A stretch of DNA of 64,000 nt, from NCBI GenBank assembly GCA_035471785.1, contig DATIPQ010000097.1, forward strand, positions 1 to 64,000, in the 5' to 3' direction. The stretch comes from Acidobacteriota bacterium (lineage in GTDB: Bacteria > Acidobacteriota > UBA6911 > RPQK01 > DATIPO01). The translations under genes were made by a program, and so were the position numbers. Shown piece after piece: positions 28,345 to 36,003 of the stretch. The stretch's first letter is position 1; each line of letters opens with the position of its first letter. The notes under the pieces are model-generated. The model saw only the letters and a list, made by a program, of their open reading frames with translations. It did no database searches and was not told where the DNA came from.

Positions 28345-28481
28345 ACTACGACCGCTATCGTACATCACGGCTCTGGCGGCTGAAGGCCGCCGCCGCTCCC
28401 CTTTTATCCGTCCGCGGGCAATGCTAGGATGGGCGGGCTCGGCTGTATGACGATGTCAATTCCCGTTCATAAGGAGGACGC

Positions 28482-31400
28482 ATGAGACTGGGGGGACGTA
28501 CGGAAAGTCCCGTGAGGGACCGATTAGGTGCATTTTGGCTGCTCTTGGCGCTGCTGGCCGCCACGCTGCCGCTGGCGGCTCAGCAGGACGCCTCGTCCGG
28601 GATGGGCTACGACGAAGCCTTCTACAAGGCCATGCGCTACCGGGGCATCGGCCCCTTCCGCGGCGGACGCTCGGCGGCGGTGACCGGAGTGCCGGGCAAG
28701 CCCATGCTCTATTACTTCGGGTCCACCGGCGGAGGCGTCTGGCGCACCCAGGACGGCGGCTCCACCTGGGCCAATATCTCTGACGGATACTTCGGCGGCT
28801 CCATCGGCGCCGTGGCCGTCAGCGAGTGGGACCACAACGTCATCTACGTGGGGGGCGGCGAAAAGACCGTGCGCGGAAACGTCTCGCCCGGAACCGGCAT
28901 GTACAAGAGCGTCGACGCCGGCAAGACCTGGACCGCCATCGGACTGGAGGACTCCCGCCACATCCCCCGCATCCGCATCCATCCCCGCAATCCCGACCTG
29001 GTCTACGCCGCCGTGATGGGACATCTGCACGGCCCCAACGAACAGCGCGGCGTCTACCGCAGCAAGGACGGCGGCCAGAACTGGGAGCGCGTCCTCTTCG
29101 CCAATGAGCACGCCGGAGCCGTCGACCTGGTCATGGACCCCAACAACCCCCGCGTCCTCTACGCCTCCACCTGGCGCATCCTGCGCACGCCCTACAGCCT
29201 GGAAAGCGGCGGCCAAGGCTCAGGACTGTGGAAGAGCACCGACGGCGGAGACAACTGGACCGAGATCACCCGCAACGAGGGACTTCCCGAAGGCACCGTA
29301 GGCATTATCGGCGTGGCGGTTTCGCCCGTCGACTCCAACCGCGTCTGGGCCATCATCGAAGCCGATGACGGCGGCGTCTTCCGCTCCGAGGACGCCGGCG
29401 AAACCTGGAGCAAAATCAACGAGGAACGCAAGCTGCGCCAGCGGGCCTGGTATTACACCCGCATCTATGCCGGCACCCAGGACGTCGACGAGGTCTACGT
29501 CCTCAACGTGCGCTTCTGGCGCTCCCAGGACGGCGGACGCACCTACGACAGCATCTCAACCCCTCACGGCGACCACCACGACCTCTGGATCGCGCCCGAA
29601 GATCCCGACCGCATGGTGATCGGAGACGACGGCGGCGCTCAGGTCAGCTTCAACCGCGGAGGCGACTGGTCGACCTACTACAACCAGCCCACTGCCCAGT
29701 TCTACCGGGTCACCACCGACAACGCTTTCCCTTACCGCATCTACGGCGCCCAGCAGGACAATTCCACCGTCCGCATTCGCCACCGCAGCGAGGGCGGCGC
29801 CATCGACGAAGACGACTGGGAACCCACCGCCGGCGGCGAGAGCGGACACATCGCGCCTCATCCCGATAATCCCGACATCGTCTACGGCGGCTCCTACGGC
29901 GGACTGCTCATCCGCGTCAACCATGAAACCGGAGAGCGCCGCAACGTCAACGCCTGGCCCGACAATCCCATGGGACACGGGGCGGCCGATCTGGAGCACC
30001 GCTTCCAGTGGAACTTCCCCATCTTCTTTTCGCCCCACGATTCAGGCATCCTCTACACCGCCTCTCAGGTGCTCTTCAAGACCACCGACGAGGGGCAGTC
30101 CTGGCAGGCCATCTCGCCCGATCTGACCCGCAACGACAAGAGCAAGCAGGGACCCTCGGGCGGACCCATCACCAAGGACAACACCTCGGTCGAGTACTAC
30201 GCCACCATCTTCGCCGCACTGGAATCGCCCCACGAGGCGGGCGTCCTCTGGACGGGGTCGGACGACGGACTCGTCCACGTCAGCCGCGACGGAGGCCAGA
30301 ACTGGAGCAACGTCACTCCTCCCGACCTGCCCGAATGGACCATGATCAACTCCATGGAGCCCCACCCCACCGATCCCGGCGGACTCTACTTGGCCGGCAC
30401 CCGCTACAAGCTCGACGACTTCACCCCCTACCTCTACAAGACCGGCGACTACGGGCAGAGCTGGACCCGCATCGACAACGGCATACCCCGCGACCACTTC
30501 ACGCGCGTCGTACGGGCCGATCCGGGGCGTCCGGGATTGCTCTACGCCGGCACCGAGTTCGGCATCTACGTGTCTTTTGACGACGGGGCCAACTGGAAGT
30601 CCTTCCAACTCAATCTGCCCCATGTCCCCATCACCGACCTGGCCATCAAGAACGACGACTTGATCGTGGCCACTCAGGGACGCTCCTTCTGGGTCATGGA
30701 CGACCTCACCACGCTGCACCAGCTCGACGATGCGGTGGTGCAATCCGACATGCATCTCTTCACGCCGCGCCACAGCTACAAGATGGGCGGACGCTTCTCT
30801 TTCGGGCCCCCGCCCACTGCGGGAGAGAACGCACCCTCAGGCGTAGTGGTGCGCTTCTATCTCAAAGACGCTCCCGGAGACGACGAAGACCAAGAAGGCG
30901 ACGACTCGGACGATGAAGACTCAGACATGGAGGAGATGTCCGATGACGGCTCAGAGGCCAATGGCGGAGACGACGAGTCGGACATGGACGAGGACGGTCC
31001 CGAGGTCAAGCTGGAATTCCTGGAGTCGGACGGCGACGTCATCCAGACCTATTCCAGCAAGGCCAAGGAACGCGACCAACGGCTCCCCGACCTCCAGGAC
31101 GGCCTCAACGAGTTCGTCTGGAACACCCGCTACGCCGATGCCGAGGACTTCCAGGGACTCATCATGTGGGCCGGCTCGGTGCGGGGTCCCCAGGCTCCTC
31201 CGGGGCAATACCAGGTGCGGCTGACGGTGGACGGCCAATCCCAGACGCGCGATTTCGAGATCCTGCCCGACCCCCGTTCCAGCGCTACGCCCCAGGACTT
31301 CCAGGAGCAGTTCGACTTTTTGATCGAGGTGCGCGACAAGGTCAGTGAAACCCACCAGGCCATCAAGCGCATCCGCCAGATCAGGGGACAGATCAACGGG

Positions 31401-31754
31401 GTCACGGGACGCCTCGATGACGGGGAGGAATACAAGTCCATCCACGACAAGGCCAAGAGCATCCTCAAGGACATAAAGGCCGTCGAGGAGGCCCTCTATC
31501 AAACCAAGAACAAGGCGCGTCAGGACCCCTTGAACTACCCCATCCGCCTCAATAACAAGCTGGCCGCTCTCTCAGGCGTGGTCTCCACGGGCGACTACCC
31601 GCCCACCGATCAGGCCGTGGCCGTCAAGAACCAGCTCGTCCAGGCCATCGACGCCGAGCTGGCCAAGCTCAAAGCGGTTGTCGACAACGACCTGCCCGAG
31701 TTCAACAACCTGGTCAAACAAGCCGACGTCCCCGCCGTCGTCCTCAAGCAGTAG
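28482..31754 (+). CDS. Secreted sortilin/VPS10-type BNR-repeat protein
   Basis: 1,090 residues with a signal peptide (ends near LPLAAQQD) and at least eight Asp-box/BNR blades of the form SxDGGxxW (TQDGGSTW, SVDAGKTW, SKDGGQNW, STDGGDNW, SEDAGETW and so on) across ~50-760, forming one or two beta-propellers. Residues ~795-850 are an Asp/Glu-rich low-complexity insert. The last ~200 residues include a helical region. Proteins of this kind are common in Acidobacteriota and Bacteroidota and are often annotated as glycosyl hydrolases, but no sialidase catalytic set was recognised. A strong AAGGAGG ribosome binding site precedes the ATG. Confidence 0.88.
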   Translation: MRLGGRTESPVRDRLGAFWLLLALLAATLPLAAQQDASSGMGYDEAFYKAMRYRGIGPFRGGRSAAVTGVPGKPMLYYFGSTGGGVWRTQDGGSTWANISDGYFGGSIGAVAVSEWDHNVIYVGGGEKTVRGNVSPGTGMYKSVDAGKTWTAIGLEDSRHIPRIRIHPRNPDLVYAAVMGHLHGPNEQRGVYRSKDGGQNWERVLFANEHAGAVDLVMDPNNPRVLYASTWRILRTPYSLESGGQGSGLWKSTDGGDNWTEITRNEGLPEGTVGIIGVAVSPVDSNRVWAIIEADDGGVFRSEDAGETWSKINEERKLRQRAWYYTRIYAGTQDVDEVYVLNVRFWRSQDGGRTYDSISTPHGDHHDLWIAPEDPDRMVIGDDGGAQVSFNRGGDWSTYYNQPTAQFYRVTTDNAFPYRIYGAQQDNSTVRIRHRSEGGAIDEDDWEPTAGGESGHIAPHPDNPDIVYGGSYGGLLIRVNHETGERRNVNAWPDNPMGHGAADLEHRFQWNFPIFFSPHDSGILYTASQVLFKTTDEGQSWQAISPDLTRNDKSKQGPSGGPITKDNTSVEYYATIFAALESPHEAGVLWTGSDDGLVHVSRDGGQNWSNVTPPDLPEWTMINSMEPHPTDPGGLYLAGTRYKLDDFTPYLYKTGDYGQSWTRIDNGIPRDHFTRVVRADPGRPGLLYAGTEFGIYVSFDDGANWKSFQLNLPHVPITDLAIKNDDLIVATQGRSFWVMDDLTTLHQLDDAVVQSDMHLFTPRHSYKMGGRFSFGPPPTAGENAPSGVVVRFYLKDAPGDDEDQEGDDSDDEDSDMEEMSDDGSEANGGDDESDMDEDGPEVKLEFLESDGDVIQTYSSKAKERDQRLPDLQDGLNEFVWNTRYADAEDFQGLIMWAGSVRGPQAPPGQYQVRLTVDGQSQTRDFEILPDPRSSATPQDFQEQFDFLIEVRDKVSETHQAIKRIRQIRGQINGVTGRLDDGEEYKSIHDKAKSILKDIKAVEEALYQTKNKARQDPLNYPIRLNNKLAALSGVVSTGDYPPTDQAVAVKNQLVQAIDAELAKLKAVVDNDLPEFNNLVKQADVPAVVLKQ

Positions 31755-31765
31755 CCTCGCGACTG

Positions 31766-31800
31766 GCCCTGCCGCCCGGATTCGCACCGCGCGGCAGGGC
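31766..31800 (+). terminator. Hairpin downstream of the BNR-repeat gene
   Basis: A perfect 10-bp GC-rich stem, GCCCTGCCGC (31766-31775) with GCGGCAGGGC (31791-31800), lies 11 bp after the stop codon. There is no T-tract, so it may act as an mRNA-stabilising or weak terminator hairpin. Confidence 0.5.
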
Positions 31801-31842
31801 AATCCTACTTCGTGCAGGTGCTTTACTTTCTGCCAGGGCCAG

Positions 31843-32042
31843 TAGTGCGGTGCGTCGGAAATTTTGAGCCACCCCGTCGCGTTATTCCACGCTTTCAGCG
31901 TGCAGACCTTTGCCGTCTGAAACCCAGGGTGGCGCCGCCGTCTCGCTTGCGCTCGCCGCGGCTGACCCTGGGCTGGCGAATCTGTCCCTGTCAGGGGCAA
32001 GAACGGAGGGCCCCGGCTCAGAACTTGTGACCGCCAGCACTA
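31843..32042. repeat. 200-bp dispersed repeat, copy 2
   Basis: Exactly 200 bp, with TAGTGC and GCACTA ends and the same internal blocks as copy 1 (231-430), including the CCCAGGGT/ACCCTGGG inverted repeat. It occupies the gap between the convergent BNR-repeat and cupin genes. A fragment of the second repeat family (GGTGGGAGGCGCATCCTTGC) follows at 32058-32089. Open frames here are not genes. Confidence 0.85.
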
Positions 32043-32107
32043 GCCAGTCCCCGGCCTGGTGGGAGGCGCATCCTTGCGGCGATGGAGGGAATGGTGTTCT
32101 TCAGGTG

Positions 32108-32476
32108 TTAAACCCACGCCTCCTCAGCCGTGAGTTCACCGCCGGCATCCCCGGTGTTGACCGTGCCCGCAGGCTCAATCAATAGAATCGAGCACTCCTC
32201 CTCAGCCACCGGCTTGTGCTCGACCCCCCTGGGCACCACATACATCTGCCCTTCTTTCAGCTCCACCGCCCCGTCGCGGAATTCGATGCGCATCGATCCC
32301 TTGACCACCAGGAAGGCCTCGTCGGTGTCGGCATGGCTGTGCCAGACGAACTCCCCTTTCACCTTGGCCAGCTTGAAGTCGTAGTCGTTGAGGCGGGCCA
32401 CTGTGTGGGGCGTCCAGTGCTTGGAAAAGCGCGACAGTTTGTCTTTGAAATCGATGGACTGGTATTTTTCAGTCAT
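32108..32476 (-). CDS. Small cupin-domain protein
   Basis: 122 residues from ATG 32476, placed by a GGGAGGA ribosome binding site. Single conserved-barrel cupin: motif 1 [21 protein letters not shown] and motif 2 [15 protein letters not shown], with metal-binding histidines and glutamate in the usual places. Function unknown; such cupins often bind small molecules or act as dioxygenases or isomerases. Its start overlaps the trmI stop by 8 bp, so it is the last gene of the tRNA T-loop modification operon. Confidence 0.85.
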   Translation of the reverse strand: MTEKYQSIDFKDKLSRFSKHWTPHTVARLNDYDFKLAKVKGEFVWHSHADTDEAFLVVKGSMRIEFRDGAVELKEGQMYVVPRGVEHKPVAEEECSILLIEPAGTVNTGDAGGELTAEEAWV

Positions 32477-33341
32477 CCGATGCATCCTCCCTGGGGTCAA
32501 GGCGCAGTTCTTCCACCCGGCGGGCTCGAATGAGGAATCCCGTGTGCGCCACCATGCGGTGGGCCGGACGCACCGAACCCTCGCTCACGTCCCAGTTGCG
32601 CAGCAAAGTTTCTTCAGTCGTGATCTCGGCCCACTGCCCCGATCCCTGCAGCTCGCGCACCAGCGTGTAGACCTGCAGCGCGGTGGGCAGCCAGCACAGC
32701 AGCACCCCGGCCGGCCGCAGCGCTCTAGCCGCGTGGGCGGCAGCGTTGTGAGGCTCGGGGACGTCCAACAAAACGGCGTCCAGGCCCTCTTCGTCGATGC
32801 CTTCGTAGACGTCTCTGATTTCCACCTGGTGCCTTGCCTGAAAAGGGCCGAAAGCCGCCTCGATTTCCCGCAGCGTCTTGGCTACGTTGTCGGCGAACTC
32901 CGGCCGTTGCTCGTAGCTGATCAGTTCGCCGTCGCCCAGGTAGCGCAGCAGCACCGAGGTGGCCGAGCCCGATCCGATGCCCGATTCCAGCACCCGCCCG
33001 CCGGGGAAGATGTCGCCCCGCAGCAAGATCGGCCCCAGGTCTTTGGGATAGATGATCTGGGTGCTGCGCTTGAGCCGGCGCATGATGAACTCTTCGAAGG
33101 TCGGACGCAGGCACACGATCTCGCCCATCAGCGGACCCTTGATGCGCAGCCCGGGCGCCTTTCCGATGATGTCGGTGTGATCGATGCGTCCGGTGCGGAC
33201 GTGGTGGAAGTGCTGCCTGCGGTCCAGCCGCATGATGCGCCTGCGCTGCTTGGGATCGATCAACAGGCACAGATCGCCCTCCTCAAACGGGCGCGCGGCC
33301 CTGGCCCCAGCCTCAGACACATTCTTCACCCTCTCACCCAT
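32469..33341 (-). CDS. trmI: tRNA (adenine(58)-N1)-methyltransferase
   Basis: About 290 residues from ATG 33341; an upstream TTG at 33365 with AAAGGAG just before it is possible. N-terminal beta domain, then a Rossmann-fold SAM methyltransferase: [16 protein letters not shown], motif [21 protein letters not shown], an acidic residue after beta 2 (ISYEQRPEF), and motif IV-like [12 protein letters not shown]. It makes m1A58 in the tRNA T-loop. It directly follows ttuA in an operon; in Thermus, m1A58 formation by TrmI promotes 2-thiolation of the neighbouring U54/T54 by TtuA, so the linkage makes functional sense. Confidence 0.9.
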   Translation of the reverse strand: MGERVKNVSEAGARAARPFEEGDLCLLIDPKQRRRIMRLDRRQHFHHVRTGRIDHTDIIGKAPGLRIKGPLMGEIVCLRPTFEEFIMRRLKRSTQIIYPKDLGPILLRGDIFPGGRVLESGIGSGSATSVLLRYLGDGELISYEQRPEFADNVAKTLREIEAAFGPFQARHQVEIRDVYEGIDEEGLDAVLLDVPEPHNAAAHAARALRPAGVLLCWLPTALQVYTLVRELQGSGQWAEITTEETLLRNWDVSEGSVRPAHRMVAHTGFLIRARRVEELRLDPREDASDD

Positions 33342-33375
33342 GTCGCCATTTCTAACGTCTTGCAAAATCTCCTTT

Positions 33376-34281
33376 TCACCGGGCCGCCAGCTTCTCCGTC
33401 ATCCGGCAAAAGGCACAGCGCCCTTCCCGCGAGGTAGGCTGCCCGCACTCGGTACAGGGCGTCAATTCCACACCCCGCTGCTCTTCAAAGGGCGGACGTC
33501 CGCGTTCATAGAAACCAAAGAGAAACTGCTGCTTGCTCCCCGGCGAACGCGATTCCAACTGGTTGAGCAGGTCCTTATAGAGATGAGAGCGGGCCCCCAC
33601 CGCCTTGGGACATTCCTCAACCATATAGTCGATGCCGTTGAGGACGGCATAAGCCGCCGTCTCCCTTTCGGTGAGCCGTATCAGCGGCTTGACCTTTTTG
33701 ATCAGCCCGCCGTCCCGCTCCTCCAGCACCGGAAACTGGCGCCCCAGATAACCCACCTGCCAGCGGATCATGTTGCCGAACAGCACGGCCGCTTCATCGT
33801 CCAGGTTATGTCCGGTGCAAACCACGTCATACCCGCCTTCCAGGGCCTCGCGGTTGAAGATGTAGCGTTTTGACATGCCGCAGGGCGAACAGGCGGCCCG
33901 CCGCAACTGACTGGCGGCCTGGGGAATGGTGTAGCCGTAGTCCCGGCTGAGCGTCACCCGCCGCAAGACCGTCTCCGGACGCCGGCTCACGAACTCCTCC
34001 ACCTTGCGGGTCGAAGCCGGGGCGTAATCGTCGATTCCCAGGTCGATGTAGAGTCCGTCGGCCCGGTATCCGAAGCGCATCAGCGCGTCCCACAGCACCA
34101 GCGAGTCCTTGCCGCCTGAGACCGCCACCAGGATGCGGTCTTGAGGCGTGAACATCCTGAATTCCTTGATGGCCTTGTGGATCTGGCCCTCGAAGTACTC
34201 GACGAAGTGTTCCTTGCAGAATCCGCTGTTGTGGCGTTTGAGGTCGATGACGGCCCGTCCGCCGCACTTGGTGCACTTCAT
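33376..34281 (-). CDS. ttuA: tRNA-5-methyluridine(54) 2-sulfurtransferase TtuA-like
   Basis: 301 residues of the TtcA/TtuA PP-loop family. N-terminal zinc finger (CTKC ... CKEH), PP-loop SGGKDS (~55-60), iron-sulfur cysteines in AACSPCG and EECPKAVG, the TGHNLDDEAA motif, and a C-terminal zinc finger (CTEC ... CAFC). The two terminal zinc fingers distinguish TtuA from TtcA. It transfers sulfur from a ubiquitin-like carrier to U54/T54 of tRNA. It overlaps the upstream ttuB-like gene by 4 bp and is followed by trmI. Confidence 0.87.
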   Translation of the reverse strand: MKCTKCGGRAVIDLKRHNSGFCKEHFVEYFEGQIHKAIKEFRMFTPQDRILVAVSGGKDSLVLWDALMRFGYRADGLYIDLGIDDYAPASTRKVEEFVSRRPETVLRRVTLSRDYGYTIPQAASQLRRAACSPCGMSKRYIFNREALEGGYDVVCTGHNLDDEAAVLFGNMIRWQVGYLGRQFPVLEERDGGLIKKVKPLIRLTERETAAYAVLNGIDYMVEECPKAVGARSHLYKDLLNQLESRSPGSKQQFLFGFYERGRPPFEEQRGVELTPCTECGQPTSREGRCAFCRMTEKLAAR

Positions 34282-34502
34282 GTCCGACCTCCCGAAATGG
34301 CCGAGCGCACTTCGATCTCCATGCCGTTCTCGACCATTTCATCGGGCGTCAGCAGCGTATCCCCGCAGATCACGATCACGCTTTCGGGATTCAATTCGAG
34401 CTGGCGCAGAATCTTCCCTACCGACTGCCGACCCCGAAACTCCCACTCCCGCTTCTCAGGAATGGTCATCGTCACCCGGATGCCCGGTCGCCTCTCTGCC
34501 AT
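34278..34502 (-). CDS. ttuB: TtuB/MoaD-like ubiquitin-fold sulfur carrier
   Basis: 74 residues with a beta-grasp pattern (RVTMTIPEKREWEFRG, SVGKILRQLELNPESVIVICG, MEIEVRSAISGG). The end resembles Thermus TtuB (SAISGG) but two residues, RT, follow the Gly-Gly. The carrier must expose GG for adenylation and thiocarboxylation, so either trimming occurs or this variant works differently. The stop overlaps the ttuA start (ATGA), so coupling to ttuA is tight and supports the assignment as its sulfur donor. Confidence 0.8.
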   Translation of the reverse strand: MAERRPGIRVTMTIPEKREWEFRGRQSVGKILRQLELNPESVIVICGDTLLTPDEMVENGMEIEVRSAISGGRT

Positions 34503-34553
34503 CCTCAGACTCTAGCAGAGGAGACTCAAGACGTGCGTCTCCCCGTCCCACGG

Positions 34554-34582
34554 TTGCCGATTCCCGCATCCCTGTCTATACT
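34554..34582 (+). promoter_or_regulatory. Sigma-70-type promoter of the small membrane protein
   Basis: TTGCCG (34554-34559), a 17-nt spacer and TATACT (34577-34582). The expected transcription start near 34589 lies only about 7 nt before the ATG at 34596, so the mRNA would be nearly leaderless. The gene indeed has no Shine-Dalgarno. Confidence 0.5.
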
Positions 34583-34595
34583 GTAACTCGTAAAT

Positions 34596-34961
34596 ATGAG
34601 TGTCCTTTCAATCAAGCATTCACCTGCCAAACCGCCTTGGACCGATAAGCTCCCTCAAGTTCTCGCAGGTGTCGTCGCCGGCCTGTTTCTTATAACCGTG
34701 CTGGCCGTCTCGTTGTTTCCGCCCCTGGGCTGCCTGCTGTGGAAGAACGCGATGTGGGGTTTGCTGTTCGCCTTCTGTTCGCTGGAGGTGGCGTGGGGAA
34801 GCTGGATCCTGAAACATTCCCGCGATCAACCGACCCCTGCTGAGGAGCAGAGTGCTTTTCATTTTGGTCTGGTTTACATCTTGCTGGGTGTGGCCGGCTT
34901 GTTCTTCGGGTGCTATCTCTGGGTTACCTCCTTGGAATCCCTATTGATAGGTTGCTTCTAA
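34596..34961 (+). CDS. Small three-helix membrane protein, unknown
   Basis: 121 residues with three hydrophobic segments (VLAGVVAGLFLITVLAVSLF, LLFAFCSLEVAWGSWIL, FGLVYILLGVAGLFFGCYLW). No family recognised. Support for a real gene is a well-spaced promoter just upstream and membrane-protein-like composition. It runs opposite to the tRNA modification operon. Confidence 0.55.
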   Translation: MSVLSIKHSPAKPPWTDKLPQVLAGVVAGLFLITVLAVSLFPPLGCLLWKNAMWGLLFAFCSLEVAWGSWILKHSRDQPTPAEEQSAFHFGLVYILLGVAGLFFGCYLWVTSLESLLIGCF

Positions 34962-34975
34962 TTCACGGCAAGAGA

Positions 34976-35025
34976 TGGTAGGAGAGGCGGAATTCGAACC
35001 CGCACCGTCTGCGTCCTAAAGACAG
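34976..35025 (-). pseudogene. 3'-half tRNA remnant, candidate attachment site
   Basis: On the minus strand the 50 nt read as the 3' half of a tRNA: anticodon arm CTGTC-TTTAGGA-CGCAG (anticodon TAG, Leu-like, with one C.C mismatch), 5-nt variable loop, T-arm GCGGG-TTCGAAT-TCCGC, acceptor strand CTCTCCT, discriminator A and CCA. The matching 5' acceptor strand (AGGAGAG) and a D-arm are absent upstream, so it is not a functional tRNA. A 3' tRNA half of this extent is what integrative elements leave at their distal attachment site. A toxin-antitoxin pair begins 84 bp away. Confidence 0.6.
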
Positions 35026-35071
35026 GATCGAATTGAGGCCATGCGGCGGGACCACCGTAGTGTTGGAGTTA

Positions 35072-35101
35072 TTGACAACATTCGCAGGTTGTCGGTATTC
35101 T
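35072..35101 (+). promoter_or_regulatory. Leaderless promoter with palindromic operator for the toxin-antitoxin pair
   Basis: TTGACA (35072-35077), an 18-nt spacer and TATTCT (35096-35101). The expected start at about 35108 is next to the toxin ATG at 35109, so the mRNA is probably leaderless. Within the promoter lies the inverted repeat GACAAC (35074-35079) / GTTGTC (35088-35093), well placed for repression by the HTH antitoxin. Confidence 0.6.
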
Positions 35102-35108
35102 TTCCTGC

Positions 35109-35405
35109 ATGGAGGCCGTGCTGCTGCTCCGCCGCCGGGTGATCCTTTCGCTTGACGCCTTCGTCGAGTTAGTGATCTGGCAAGTTCCCGAGCCGGTGGC
35201 TCCGTTGACGCATGCCTTCAAGTACCGGTTGGCCTATGTGGTCGATAACGAGTGTGTTGTGCGTTACGACAACGAACGTGGCAAAGGCGACCACAAGCAC
35301 TTAGGAGAGAGGGAAGAGCCTTACAGCTTCTCCACGCCGAATCAGCTTCTGGCGGATTTCGCGGAGGACATCAGGAGGTGGAATCGTGAACACGGTCGTT
35401 CTTGA
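35109..35405 (+). CDS. TumE-family (DUF6516) toxin
   Basis: 98 residues with the DUF6516 pattern FKYRLAYVVDNECVVRYDNERGKGDHKH and a C-terminal LLADFAEDIRRW. TumE-type toxins are paired with HTH antitoxins; their target is not established to my knowledge. It is encoded first and overlaps the antitoxin gene by 20 bp. It is probably leaderless, with an operator-containing promoter directly upstream and a tRNA remnant nearby, suggesting an acquired module. Confidence 0.8.
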   Translation: MEAVLLLRRRVILSLDAFVELVIWQVPEPVAPLTHAFKYRLAYVVDNECVVRYDNERGKGDHKHLGEREEPYSFSTPNQLLADFAEDIRRWNREHGRS

Positions 35406-35733
35406 AGTTCGCTCGCTTGAGGAAACCTTGGCCGACGCCGAGCACACCATGGAGAGCAAACGCGCCGAGGGGGAGGCGCGTATCAGTTTTGCCACGCCCG
35501 AACTTCTTTGGCAGGTACTGACAGCCAAGCGTTGGGAGGTCCTGAAGACTCTGTGCGGAGTCGGACCGGTTTCGATCAGGGAGACGGCCCGCCGCGTCGG
35601 ACGCGACGTCAAGGCCGTGCACTCCGACGTCACGGCGCTCCTCAAGGCGGGAGTGCTGAATCGCACCGAGGACGGACAAATCGAATTCCCCTACGATGCC
35701 GTGAGGGTGGAGTTCCTGCTTCGGGCTGGATAG
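35386..35733 (+). CDS. HTH antitoxin (HVO_A0114/TumA-like)
   Basis: 115 residues. Winged-helix HTH with SFATPELLWQVLTAKRWEVLKTLC, SIRETARRVGRDVKAVHSDVTALLKAG and a wing (EDGQIEFPYDAV), the pattern of the HVO_A0114 DNA-binding family that partners DUF6516 toxins. It should neutralise the toxin and repress the operon at the palindrome at 35074-35093. The GAGG before the ATG lies inside the toxin gene. Confidence 0.8.
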   Translation: MNTVVLEVRSLEETLADAEHTMESKRAEGEARISFATPELLWQVLTAKRWEVLKTLCGVGPVSIRETARRVGRDVKAVHSDVTALLKAGVLNRTEDGQIEFPYDAVRVEFLLRAG

Positions 35734-35780
35734 TGTCGAGTTGACTCGCCCCCCGCAGTTTCCGATTCGTTTCGCGTCCT

Positions 35781-35932
35781 CCGGGGTGGTGTCCTCAACT
35801 GATTGGTGTGTAGGAGGGTACTGGGATATTTGACAGATCTACTCCAATGCCCACCTGGAGGGGCACTGTCCTGGGGCGAGGTGGATAGGACACCACCTCC
35901 CGGTACTGGGGTACCGGCGAGGACACTACCGG
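35781..35932. repeat. Cluster of inverted repeats in a gene-free stretch
   Basis: Three related arms: CCGGGGTGGTGTCCTC (35781-35796) on the top strand, and AGGACACCACCTCCCGG (35887-35903) and GAGGACACTACCGG (35919-35932) as its inverse. A palindrome CGGTAC-TGGG-GTACCG (35901-35916) lies between the last two. The sequence can fold into a long hairpin with a ~90-nt loop. It could be a small MITE-like insertion or the 3' structure of the antitoxin transcript. No gene is supported between 35734 and the promoter at 35969. Confidence 0.5.
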
Positions 35933-35968
35933 CGTGGTAAAAAAATTGCGAAAAAATGCGCAAAGTGG

Positions 35969-35997
35969 TTGACGGATGGGGATTGGCCTGTTAATTT
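35969..35997 (+). promoter_or_regulatory. Sigma-70-type promoter of the ncRNA candidate
   Basis: TTGACG (35969-35974), a 17-nt spacer and TAATTT (35992-35997), preceded by an A-rich stretch (35939-35956) resembling an UP element. It points at the structured RNA that starts near 36004; no coding start is in a sensible position. Confidence 0.55.
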
Positions 35998-36003
35998 ATT
36001 CGC

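Noticed and set aside
34976-35025. Functional tRNA-Leu(TAG)
   Set aside because: No 5' acceptor strand or D-arm, a 5-nt variable loop instead of a long arm, and a C.C mismatch in the anticodon stem.
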